From Campylorhamphus procurvoides (taxonomy: Eukaryota > Chordata > Aves > Passeriformes > Dendrocolaptidae): DNA of 64,000 bases. The notes below the pieces were generated by a model. It did no database searches. It saw only the letters and a list, made by a program, of their open reading frames with translations, and had not been told where the DNA came from. This document shows, in pieces, positions 13,721-24,852 of the stretch (position 1 is the stretch's first letter; every line of letters begins with the position of its first letter). Location of the stretch: positions 1 to 64,000 of the forward strand of contig WBMV01009170.1 of the NCBI GenBank assembly GCA_013396655.1. The letters run 5' to 3'. A program made the translations under genes and the position numbers.

Positions 13721-14117
13721 AATCATAGGATCATCAAGGCTGGAAAAACCCTCCAAGATCATTGAGTCCAGTCTTTGACCAAACACCACCACATCAACTA
13801 AACCGTAGCACTAAGTGCTACATCCAGTTGTTTCTTGAACACTTTCAGGGATGGTGCCTCCACTTCCCTGGGCAGTTTGTCCCAATGCTTAATCACCCTT
13901 TCAGTGAAGAAAATCTTCCTCATGTCCAACCTGAACCTCCCCAGTGCAGCATGAGACCATTTCCTCTTGTCCTGTTGCTATGTGCTTGGGCGAAGAAAAA
14001 GACCCCCACATGGCTATAACCTCCTTTCAGGTAGTTGTGGAGAGCAATAAGGTCTCTCCTGAGCCTGCTTTTCCCCAGTCTAAACAACCCCAGCTCCCTC
14101 AGCTGCTCCTCATGTAC
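13721..14117 (-). mobile_element. CR1 LINE 3' fragment
   Basis: The plus strand starts AATCATAGGATCATCAAGG, the reverse complement of a CR1 tail. It then shows the antisense of the CR1 3' region (GGATGGTGCCTCCACTTCCC and AATGCTTAATCACCC are hallmarks) and reaches the CAGCTGCTCCTCATG stretch of the ORF2 C-terminus. It is 5'-truncated, and the reading frame has no intact coding potential. It lies about 120 bases from the LTR at 13051-13602. Confidence 0.9.
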
Positions 14118-14287
14118 CTACACAGGTATATATATAGACACCTGATCTGTCAGTTTACTGAGTCCCGTGTTTTATGTTCACTTGGTTAAAAGTTCAAGGC
14201 ATTTTGAAAACTTTATTTGATGCACCATATGGCTAAGTACACTTGAACTGAAAAAAGAATCTTTAACAGCTTTACCTAATCAAAAGC

Positions 14288-14318
14288 AAAAAAAAAAAAA
14301 AAGCACCTCTCTCTCTCA
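14288..14318. repeat. A15 run followed by (CT)n
   Basis: Fifteen A, a short spacer, then six CT units. Confidence 0.85.
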
Positions 14319-14434
14319 GCTGCAGGGTGTACCAGATACTTAATGACAACCATTTTGATTTAAGTATTCAGACAAAATGTCAAAAGAATGCCACACTGTC
14401 AACTCAAGGAGAGAAAAATAACATCTCACTGCTA

Positions 14435-14468
14435 AAATATATGGTTACTTGAAATATATGGTTACTTG
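14435..14468. repeat. 17-bp perfect tandem duplication
   Basis: AAATATATGGTTACTTG occurs twice back to back with no mismatch, a recent small duplication. Confidence 0.9.
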
Positions 14469-17400
14469 TATTTATAGGGGTTGTGACACATGGATCGGAA
14501 CTTCCTCCTTCAAAGGAAACATGAATTTGACGTATCAGATAAATTTACTGTTCCATCTTGCTTATTATCTTTTCTTGGGCAGCAGCCACCATTTAATACT
14601 CAGAATAACAGAGAGGAAAATCTTTCTGCTCTGCACAAGCAATTTACTTATATTATAAGCTATAAAGTTTAATAACATTGCTCTACTTTCCTAGCTTGTG
14701 TAGTTCAATGACAATGATACTTTTCCTCCCCTGTTTAAATTATTAAAACTATCAAATATACTAAACAGAAACTTTCAAAATCCCACATCACAATTTTTAA
14801 AAATGATGAGTCACTCAAAACAATCTGAGATCAATGTAAAATAGTCTCACTATTTTCACTCACTAATTTCACTAGGTAAAAAACTGAGTATCACGAGCAC
14901 ATGGGCAGAATGGTAAGTACATCAAAAACTTTGAATGGAATCCAGTCTTAGTCATCTATGCCATCTATCCACTAGCCTGCTTCCTGGGCCTGCCACATCC
15001 TCTGGGCAGACAAGCTATTTAGATACCTTACTGTTTAGTCCCAAACTTTGCTGGGCTTTACCTCCCTGCATTTGTACACCCATGTGCAGAAATGCTTATT
15101 CTAGGAATCTTAGTGCCTGAAGTTCAAATATGATCCAAGTCTAGGTGAGATCACCAAATTGCCTGGCCTGAATAAGTACCATCTTAATTCCTTTTGTTGA
15201 AACTAAATTTTAGAAAAGAACAAAGAGCTGAGAAATAGAAAAAGGAGTACTACTAAGGTCAAATTGAGAAACTGAACTCTTGATAAAGATACCTATGCAT
15301 TTTATACTTAAGTCTGTTTTGTATTTAAAACAACTTTAAATCTTCCTTGCAGTAGTAAAGAAAAAGTTCCTTTGGTACTACCCTTGTTGAAATCGGTCAA
15401 TAAACCGTTTCAGCCAGTAACTGCATTTCTCTCAGTTTAATAACATCTTTCAACCTGGAGCTCTACTATTCACCACAAATTGTTGTTCCCTTGGTCTTCT
15501 ACAAGGAGCACTTTTTTTTTTTTAATTGTTGATGACTACAATTCTCCTTCTGTGACATTCCCCCCCTTCATGTTTATTTGATCTCAAATTTTCCCCCTAT
15601 CATCTCCTTTTTACCCTTCTCCCCTCCCCTCTTCTACTCTTCTCTCTTTCACTGATGAAGTTGTTGATTGTCTTTGTGCTTTAAGTCTCTCCTTGGACTC
15701 TTTTTCTTATCTTTCCTATTATAATATTTCAGTAGTTTTAGATGTGGCTCACTTTTCAAATTACTTCCTCCATTCCTTCTTCTATATTAGGTAATATTTA
15801 TGACAGAAATTCTGAGATCAGGTGTGTTCATTTTTAACTCCTTTTGGTTTACTACCTAAATTTTTCAGGTCTGTCCTTCTGCTTTCAGGTCTATAGTCTT
15901 TGACTCCACCTTCAATGACAGTTCAAGTTTTCAGACTGTAAACTTCGCACATTCTTTCATCTCTAGGATCAGTCTGTTCTATGCAGAAGCCCGCCTTGTC
16001 ATACAGCCCATATGCTCGTAGCAGTATGACGAACAATGCTGCTCCAAATATGACAAATTCATCTCTTCCTTTGAGTCCTGCTATTAGTTGCCCCTTCTTC
16101 AAGTCAAATACTTCACTGTCAAAGTCCTTTTTGCCGTATACTCACCCTATAAACTCCAGTTTGAAATAATAGCATTTGTCTCCACTGCATATGACAGTTT
16201 TATTACATTTTGGAACAGGTACTTCTGTGATTTTACATGTCTCTCTTCACATGTGGAAAGCTATCCATCAAGATGTTTCATTGTTTTTCTCAATCAGCAG
16301 TTTGTTTCATCCCACACCTGTCTATCCACATCAGCTGAATCTTGTGTTGCATTTCAATTGAAAGCTATTTGAAACAAGATCTATCATTGTAACCTTCTAT
16401 CCTTTACTCACCTAGCACCTTGAATGAGCTTCTGGACACTGTGATAGTACAATTAATTTTAATAAAAGAAAAAAGTGCTTGGGAAGATTTTAGTCCAATT
16501 AAAACCAATTAAAGGATTATATTGTATTTTTTAAGTATTTTTGAAGGAAGGAAGTGTGATATAACCACGCTATCTCACCAGGAGCACACAGGGCAGAGCA
16601 CAGATGCAATGCTTTCTGTAGGCCAAAAAGGGGGCAGGGGACTCACTGTTTCACCAGTGAGAGTCCAACATGCACTTGCACCTCCTTCACTCAATATGAA
16701 CAGTAACAAGCCATTTGCCACCTTTTACTATCAGTGCAGTTCCCCTGTTCACAGCAATCCACACAGCTGGGGCAAAGCACAACGTTTTGCTATGCCTGTT
16801 CCTGGCTCTTGCTTCCCAGAATTCTCCCATTCTTATGTACAGCTCTGCTCTGCTGGGTGCAAGTTAGCCTAAAGCTTTTAGTGATCCAGTGTAACAAACA
16901 GAATTCACACAGGGTATTTTCCTTATTGATTGTACAGATTTAGATTAACTAGAGTGTGCATGTATACACACAACTAAGTCATAAAATTATCTCCAGAGAA
17001 ATCCAACTCCCTAGCTGCCTCAATCTATCCAATATGTCAAAAAGAACTACTCCCCACAGCTTTCCAAAAGCACTTCATCTTTCTCTGAAGATGGCATCAG
17101 AAAAGATCCAGCAGCTTTAATGGTCTAACAGTGAGTTTCTGGAACCTCTGAGTCAAAAGCTCCATAGGACACAATACATAGGCATTCTCAACGGGAATTC
17201 AGTGTGCGGTCAAGTGATTGCATATTGAAATGTCTTTGTACAACTGTGTGGTCACTCAAATATAAATTAGAACTGTGATTGCTGAGTTTTATTACAGTGT
17301 GTCAGGATGACTACAGGAAGCAAGCTTATAGTCTGCTACCTTTTTGAAAGTGCTGGCAACCTTTCCCTCCCTGCTGCAATCCAGCAGTGCTTACTGAGCT

Positions 17401-18025
17401 GTACCACAGTCAAAGCACTACTTTATGTTTTGAGTTCACTAAGGGTTAATACAATTACATGGCTTTCTTTTGAGAAAAAAGCACTGAAATATATCTGTGT
17501 AATGAAGTTTTTTATATTATACAATGCTACAGAGCTATCTCCTTTATAACAATGAACTATCAAAAATAAATCCCTAATCTCTCTTATTTAATTCAAGCTG
17601 AGAGGAAGAATGAATATGAGTTAGGGAAGAACAGTAGCTGTAGAAATGAAATCAGTCTGGTACTGCTGAAGGATCATTAAAGGGAGAAATATGGAATAAA
17701 TTAATTGGGGTATAACTGATATGCTAGCAGATTTTGGCATTTACCTGGAGCCTGCAGAGACCACTCCAGGACCATGGGAGCAGTATATTATATGCAAGGC
17801 CTTTGTACTTCATTTTGTTGTCAGTCTAAGAAGCCAAGAGCAGGAACACATGTTTCAGGAAATTAAATATTAAATATTCTAACGTCAAAGCCTAGAGTAT
17901 AAACTATCATTCCTATTTTAGCTGCTCAGGAGACTCAAAAAAGAAAGTTCAAAATTCTTTGTTGAAGAAGAACTTGCAGTCATTTTTTGTGTAAATTATA
18001 TGGTGTAATATGCATAAAATCGTAA

Positions 18026-18080
18026 AATCATAGTCATAGAATATGCTGAGTTGGAAGGGACCCATCAGTACCATTGATTG
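18026..18080 (-). mobile_element. Short CR1-type 3' tail
   Basis: ATCATAGTCATAGAATATGC, followed by GAGTTGGAAGGGACCCATCA, is the antisense of the CR1 3' terminus. Similar tails occur at 36466 and 45039. Only about 55 bases remain, so a CR1-tailed SINE remnant is an alternative. Confidence 0.7.
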
Positions 18081-19230
18081 TGTAGTAACTTATTTAGCTG
18101 CTAGCTGAAGTATTACAGTAAATAGCCAAAACACACAGGGATTCCAAGCATGTGGTAGAGCTGACATTAGATTTACTTACTGTCTTTGCTCCCAGACAGA
18201 TACAATACAATAGAGGAATGTGTGCACTGTATAACAGCCCGTGCTTCTTTCCCAGGATCTGAAAGTTTTAGCTTTTCAAATATTTTTATTTTAATTCATT
18301 TGCAGAGACAGGAGGTTAATTGGTTTCCTCTGTATCAATGAATATGGTATGAATAGGGAAAAGGACATTAATTCTTTCACAATAAACAATTCAAGAATGC
18401 TATAATAATTTCCAAAATCCTCAGGATATTTCTGCATACCCCTAGCTTTAAGCAAACAGACTTCTCTTTGAAGCCAGAATGAGTCTTACTCCAACATAAA
18501 AAGTGAAAAACACCCTACATAAATAAAAATATTTAAAAAATAATCAAATTCATTTGAATCCTAATCCTTTTTTTTCTGCTGTTACTGAACTCTTTGAAAA
18601 TTGAAATGAGAAAGAAAATTAAAAGAATCATGGAAATTACCTTTTTTTTTCTTTATTAACAGTATCTTAGTAGGTAGGTGTAGAATTGGATTGTGTCCAA
18701 GTTTCTTGAAGGAGTACAAAAAGCCATCATAAACTCTACCATTCAGTAGATTTTAATATAAAATTTACCTTTAGTAATAAAAACTAAAACCAAACAATTG
18801 TAGCTATGGTCCTGAACATTTCCTAATTTCTCAATATGGACACAGCCAAGGAAAATTGCGAGAATCAGAGTTTATTCTTAACAGCTTTTTTGATGGCAGA
18901 ATGTCCCTTTCTTAAGAAACAAACAAATATGCATACAGGCATGCACCATATTCCTTGAAATTAACGGTTCCACATCCGGATTTATGCAAGGTTTCATGAC
19001 AGAGAATTACCAGCCTGCATGTTACAGGCCAAATCCTACCCTCCCAGGTTTGAAGACGCTGACTATGCCAGTGCTTTGCCAGCTTTCTGCATCTATTCAG
19101 GAAGAATTTTCAGGAAGAAAGTTTTACCAAAGAGCTTCCAGCCAAGGCCCAGGCTTGGGTGGCCCTTATTTCCTTCAACGACCTTAGGATCAAACAACAG
19201 GACACTCATCAAAGTATTTGAAAATACAGG

Positions 19231-19258
19231 AGATATATATATCTATATATCTATATAA
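19231..19258. repeat. Interrupted (TATATC)n repeat
   Basis: AGATATATATATCTATATAT pattern, self-complementary and AT-rich. Confidence 0.8.
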
Positions 19259-19575
19259 TCGCACACCTAAATGTTCTGCCACATAGGGATCGGCTGTTCC
19301 ACTGCTCTGCACAGGAATGTTTTTCATGAAGTTTGGAACTCATAGCAGAGCACTCCTCCTTGGAAAGCTTTCTTTGGAAGCATCTGTGGATTTTGACCAG
19401 GCATGAGCTGAAGAAAGTGTCACTTACTGTGAAACAACACAGAGAATTTGGCAAAGATGAACCAAGTGCTCTACTGCCAAAATCCAGTCAGAGTGACGTC
19501 ACATCACTTTCTCCCTTCAGAGCTGTATTCTAATCCATTTTCAGCAGTTAATACACATTTACTATGCCAGAAAAC

Positions 19576-20090
19576 TGAGATGTGGAATTGGGTCGGAAGA
19601 GTAAAAGTGAGATAACTCGTGATTTAATAGCTAAAGCAGAAGCCATTCACACAAACAAAAGAAAAAAAGGAATTCATTCACCAGTTTCCATGGACAGGCA
19701 GGTGTTCAGCCATCCCCAGGAAAGCAGGGTTCCACCACACCTAACAATGACTTGGAACGACAAACACCATCACTCCACATGTCCCCTGCTTCCTTCTTCT
19801 TCCCCCAGGTTTATGTACTGAGCATGATGCCATTGGGTCCAGGATATCGCTTTGATTGGTGTGGGGTCAGCTGTCCTGGCTGTGTCCTCTCACAACTCCC
19901 TGTGCAGACCCAGTCCCCTCACTGGCAGGGCAGTGTGAGTGGCAGAAAAGGCCTGGGCTCTGTGTAAACTCTGCTCAGCAACAGCTGAAACATCCCTGTG
20001 TTATCGACACTGTATCCAGCACAAACCCAAAATGCAGCCCCATATCAGCTGCTGTGAAGAAAATGAAGTATCCAAGCCAAAACCAGCACA
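19576..20090 (-). mobile_element. ERVL-like avian solo LTR
   Basis: On the minus strand the element starts TGTGCTGGTTTTGGC at 20090. It proceeds through CTTCACAGCAGCTGATATGG and GCTGTTGCTGAGCAGAG, then a degenerate TATA motif (TACATAAA, 19810-19817), an ATTAAA signal (19623-19628) and ACGAGTTATCTCACTTTTAC near the 3' end. The same order of motifs occurs on the plus strand in the LTR at 42159-42694, which supports homology from within this window. The left (3') boundary is approximate and no target duplication was found. No internal retroviral genes adjoin it. The ERVL assignment rests on recollection of avian LTR families. Confidence 0.8.
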
Positions 20091-22757
20091 GTAGCAAAGG
20101 GTTAATTTTTTTCTCTCCATTGAAAAGAAAGTTATGAACAAATTAGGTGGAAGTCACGTCTCTTATACCCCCTTCTCCCTGCACTCTTCTGTCAAGAGGA
20201 AAGGGAGCAGCTAAGTAGGACAAGAACCACAGGAGTTTCCTTGTGAGAAGGAAGTGAGAAGATCCAAAAAAGACTTTCAACAGGCCAGGAGTACGTCTCA
20301 TATGAAGTCTTCTGAGATGCCAAAACCCGAAAAAGAAAGTAAAGATGCAGATTTCAGTTTAATAATAAAATAACAATGAGAACTCTCCCTTTTAATTAGA
20401 GTGGAGAAGAAAGCCCATAGATTACTTCGTTAGGTCAATACACTCAATCAAAGGTAAGAGGAACAAAAGACTTAAGCATCAAATTGTGTTTAGCAAATGG
20501 GTCTAAGCAGTCTGCAGGCTCTTAAACAAACTATTCAGGTGGATTATATGCTAGTAAGTAAATTACAAAGAGTTCCACAAATCATTGCTTTGCCTTACTT
20601 GCCAAAATCCGCAGTGCTACCAGATCTTTTCAAGAGTACATATTCCCTTCATTATCCCATCTGATTCTACTGCAATACTGTGAACCTGCTGTGAATATCT
20701 TTTTCAAATTGAGACTCACTGCAGAATATTTTCATGGAAAAGAAAATACTGTACAAACATTTGAATAATACATCAGCTTAACTGAAAATTTAGCACGGTA
20801 GCACAGACTTATTAAACCCATCAGGAAATTTAAAGAAAATCCAGTAATGATTTTCAGTTCTGTTTCCAGATGAGAAAGAGACTCCAGATACTGAGACGTT
20901 ATTCACTCAGTATCAGGAACCCCTAGGGAACTAATTAGATCAATACCCACTACGAGGTTTTCTGTTCCCTATGAACATAAACGTAGCATATAATCCACGT
21001 GTGTACAGAGCAGACTTCTTGCTTACGGTCTTTACAGTTGCTAATACCTTTAGGAAAGCCTGATTTTACTGGAAAGGTAGAACTGGTTTTTGGAATACTA
21101 TTTTAGAAGGGATTCTGTTTTATAAGCAATGTTGTAAAAGTCAAAATAAATATGAGAGACATCTCCCAGAAGGAAAGACAGGAAGTCCTTAGCTTTGCTA
21201 TTAACAGGTCTCTACTTCTATTATGGTCTTTAATAATTTACCACAAAAATCCAAGAGAATGCTGGACTATATCTCAGTACTTTCTCTGCTTGGTAGATGA
21301 TTGTAATTTGACTTTCCAGCCAGTGTCTGGGGACATTGTGCTGTATAACACATTCAGGGAATGGGAATTGGCAAGCTGTTTCCTGGCACTGTAGAATCTA
21401 ACAGTTCATTGATTTTATCCCCTTTTAACCAAAATCAGTCATAAGTTGCAAACATGTCTTAATAATAGTGATGAAAAAAGTGCTATATTTAGAACACAGG
21501 TTGCTCTGCATTGCCACTCTATACTCCATCTTCTCCGTGTTCAGGACAAATTAAAAGAAATATTGGTCTGCAAAATTGCTATTTACTTCTATCCCACTGT
21601 TAGTCAAAAGTTCAACAATGAAGGTGAAACAATCTAATGCAAGTATTGAAACAATCCAATGCAAGTATTGAAATGTTCAAGATATATGTTTTATTTGGCC
21701 TAGAAAGTCCTGACTGAACTAGGCATGTATTTTTGAACCATTTTTTGTTTACGCTCATTAAAAAAATTATAAAATTATGGTGTTGTGAGATGATACCTCT
21801 GTCTGCAGACTGGATTTTAAGTAAATAGCTGCAATGTAAATTAATAACTTTATCCAACCATTTACATGAGGTGAATAACTTGCCTTTACAATGAAAGATG
21901 TTTCAGTTTTTAAGCCTGTATGAGTTTCCAGTAGACCCTGGAGTAAAAGGGGTTTTTTTTATTTATCCAAAAAAGTTTTTTGATCTTTCTGATATATGCA
22001 CTGAACCTCTTTTTTTTTCCTACCGATTGTACCTAATTGCAATTTTTTTCCAAAAAGCTGAAAGTAACTACAGGAGTAATTTCATCCTTCACTGTAACTT
22101 GCTTATGTATGTGAGCATTGTTTATTTAAGCTTTGTTCAAGAAACTATCCATATTATTTAACAAGTAACCAAGAAGTAAAGCAAGTTTACAGTTTAACAA
22201 AGTTCTTAAATATGGACTTGTGTTCATTTCTATTCACCAAATCACAAAAGGATATGATAAATTAAGAGCAGAAAGTTACAGATTTACTATTCTGTTACGG
22301 TCATATAAATGTAATCGCTATGCCATTGCAATTAAAATCAAAATATAAACAAGAATATTTCATGAGTTCCCTAGAAAGTATATTGAATAAGTTCTTTACA
22401 ACCTCCATATCCAGTACAAAATTTTTTTTATTCTAAAAAGAAATCACCAACTTTATTTCCATATAAATGAAATCATTCATGTAGACTCTCTATAGTGTCT
22501 CTTCCAACAGCAGCTGAAATCTTTTTTTATTACCTGAACTCAAGTTTGTTGCTTTTATAACTCAGTTTCTGACTTCTTATTTTGCCAGTGAAGAGGTCTC
22601 ATGTTAGCAAGGAGATCTGCTGTCTGTTGACTAAATTATTCAGTGGGGCAGAGGTAAAGGACATCTTATGAAAAGCTCCCCCGAAGGATGGTTTTGTTGC
22701 AAAATGTAAATTCACCTCCTTCCCTGTACAGAGATCTGGTGGTTTCCTCATGACATG
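20091..22757. other. Unassigned AT-rich DNA, no gene seen
   Basis: No recognised exon or mobile element. It contains a 22-bp tandem duplication (21626-21669) and T-rich runs near 21950-22020. Confidence 0.6.
21626..21669. repeat. 22-bp tandem duplication, one mismatch
   Basis: The unit GAAACAATCTAATGCAAGTA plus TT is repeated once with a single T-to-C change. Confidence 0.9.
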
Positions 22758-23870
22758 GCCCAGGAATGGGTATCACCAAACATGAAGCAAATTGTTCTGA
22801 GCCATTCTTCCTGTACGTTTCCCATCCTGAGAAGACCACCAGAAGACAGACAGTAGTTTTCAAGCTGAGCATGCCTTGAAAACAATAATTATGTTAGCCA
22901 GTGCTTGCAAGGATTTTAACAAATGTTTTTCTGTACAGTTCTGATCTCAATACCACAGAGAAGTTTCTTCCTCTATATGAGAGGAAAACTGACAGTACTT
23001 TCAACTTCATCTTGAAAACCTTAGCCCAGATCTCTGGGGCACACTCTTTGATGCAGGAAAATGTGGTCCAACTACACAGCCTTTTCATTAAAATAACGTT
23101 ATTCTAAATGACTTTTGAACTTTTTCCTTGAAACAAGTTGTGTCATTCTCTAATGGTTTCTGCCTACAACCCACCTAATATGTTATCTGATCGCAGCTGA
23201 AGGTCTTTACAGTGTGAGTTAAGAGAGCTATCTATGTTTGTGCCAAGGGTGCCAGCTTCAGGGTCTGGTTCCTTGCCAGCATCATTTTCTCTTCCCTAGT
23301 TTCCACACTGATTGTCTGCTGCAGAATCCGGATGCATCTGGCTTGCCTAGAACATACCTCTTCAAGTTTAATGAAACCACACTAGACTGTTGTTAAAGAA
23401 AGGAGTGAGTGTCTATCAAGCCTCTTGCAATGCTAATGTTTTTACCAAAATAAAAAGCAGGTTAAACATGTGCTTATTCTCTAAAGAGAAATATCCAGTC
23501 ACCTTCTAAAAGAGATGTCACCCTAGTATCTCACTAATCTATCACCGAACAGACACTGCTGGCAGCTTCCAGGCTTTGGCTCTATTATGTCTTGAAACCA
23601 AAGAGAATTGGGGTCACTGGAGGGGATTGTGATCCTCTAAGCATAAATACTCTCTTCAGACAATTCAAGGCAGACATCTATCAGATAATAAAAAGGTTTG
23701 GAAGATTCAATGGAGTGACTGCAGAAATTGAGCTAAGAACTGGTTAGCTCCCATTTGCACCTGCCTCCACAGAGATAAAAGGGAACCTAAGCAAAACGAT
23801 AGCCTCACGAACATTTAAGATCTTATCCAATGCTATGGGGGCAAAAAAAAGGAAACAGCAAATGCATAGC

Positions 23871-24851
23871 TGTGGTAGGTTGCCCCTGGCTGGATGCTAG
23901 GTATCCACCAAAACTACTTTATCACTTCTCAGCTGGATGGGGAGAGAAAATAGAACAAAACATTTGTGGGTTAGGATAAGGACAGAATGAGATCAGTCAC
24001 AAGTTACCATTATAGGCAAAACAGACTCACCTTGGGGGAAAATTAATTCCATTTATTACCAATCAAATCAGAGTAGGATAATGAAAAATAAGACAAAAAC
24101 TAAAAAACTTCCTCCCATTCAGCCCCTATTCCCAGGCTCAGCTTTACTGCCAGTTTTCTCTATCCGTCACCCTCCATCAATGCAGGGGGACTGGGGGCTG
24201 CAGTCAGTTCATCACACATTGTCTCTGCTGCTCCTTCCTCCTCAGATGGAGGACTCCTCACTCTCTTCTGCTCCAATGTGGGGTCCAATCCACAGGAGAC
24301 AGTCCTCCATGGACATCTCCAGCATGAGTCCTTCTCAGGGGCTGCAGTTCTTTACAAATTGCCCCAGCATGGATCCTTTCCATGAGGTCCATCCTTCAGG
24401 ACTAGACTGCTCCAGCATGGGTTCTCCACTAGGTCACAAATCCTGCCAGCAAACCTGCTCCAGCCTGAGCTACTCTTTCCATGGGGCCAAAGGTCCTGTC
24501 AGGACCCTGCCCCAGGATGAACTCCCTATGAAGTCATAGCCTCCTTTGAGCACCCTCCTGCTCTGGCGTGGGGCTCCTCCATGAAGTGCAGGTGCATCTC
24601 TGCTCCACTGTGATCATCCATTGACTGCTGGGGCACAGCTGCCTCACCAAGACCTGCAGGGGAATCTCTGCTCTGATGCCTGGAGCACCTCCTGCCCCTC
24701 TTTCTGCACTGACCATGGTGTCTGCAGGGCTGTTGCTTCCATGTATTTCATTCCTCTCTTCTGGGTGCTGTTGCACAGGATGGGAGTTTTGCCTTCTCAA
24801 GCACCATATCCTAGAAGCAATACCACCATCACTGATGGGCTCAACCTTGGC
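23871..24851 (-). mobile_element. ERVL-like LTR, cut at the assembly seam
   Basis: The minus-strand 3' end lies at 23871 (in sense ...GGCAACCTACCACA), comparable with the end of the LTR at 42159-42694 (...GGTCAACCCACCACA). An AATAAA signal in sense is at 24052-24057. The body contains a degenerate minisatellite of about 48 bases. A 152-codon plus-strand frame (24081-24539) is an artefact of this repeat: it is antisense to the LTR and has no domain. The copy stops at the N and is probably the same physical LTR as the next one. Confidence 0.8.
24273..24612. repeat. Degenerate ~48-bp minisatellite within the LTR
   Basis: A CTCCAGCATGGGTCC-like core recurs at 24273, 24319, 24364, 24412, 24460, 24512 and 24563, at intervals of 46, 45, 48, 48, 52 and 51 bases. 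Divergence between units shows that the array is older than the 2,095-bp duplication. Confidence 0.8.
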
Positions 24852-24852
24852 N
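24852..24852. other. Undetermined base at the duplication seam
   Basis: A single N exactly between the two 2,095-bp copies, interpreted as a minimal scaffold gap. Confidence 0.95.

Larger units (their letters stand above)
14118..19575. other. Unassigned DNA, no gene seen
   Basis: About 5.5 kb without a recognised gene. Small items inside are an A-run with CT repeats (14288-14318), a 17-bp perfect tandem duplication (14435-14468), a pyrimidine-rich belt (about 15500-15720), a short CR1 tail (18026-18080) and a TATA-type repeat (19231-19258). A 116-codon plus-strand frame at 16522-16872 sits in locally more GC-rich DNA but shows no domain. Confidence 0.55.
22758..24852. repeat. Copy 1 of a 2,095-bp direct duplication
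   Basis: Every landmark in this block recurs exactly 2,095 bases downstream. Visible differences from copy 2 are G at 24326 versus T at 26421, and C at 24402 versus A at 26497. The block ends at an N (24852), after which the sequence restarts with the same GCCCAGGAATGGG that opens this copy. It holds about 1.1 kb of apparently unique DNA and then 981 bases of an LTR cut at the N. The N at the exact seam and near-identity point to unmerged contig ends or two haplotypes, not a biological tandem duplication. Confidence 0.95.

Noticed and set aside
13051..20090. Provirus bounded by the LTRs at 13 kb and 19.6 kb
   Set aside because: The two LTRs have different end sequences and different motif order, and no gag, pol or env sequence lies between them.
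24081..24539. 152-codon open frame on the plus strand (and its twin at 26176-26634)
   Set aside because: It lies antisense inside an LTR and is made from the ~48-bp minisatellite; no domain, and the twin is the duplicated copy of the same DNA.
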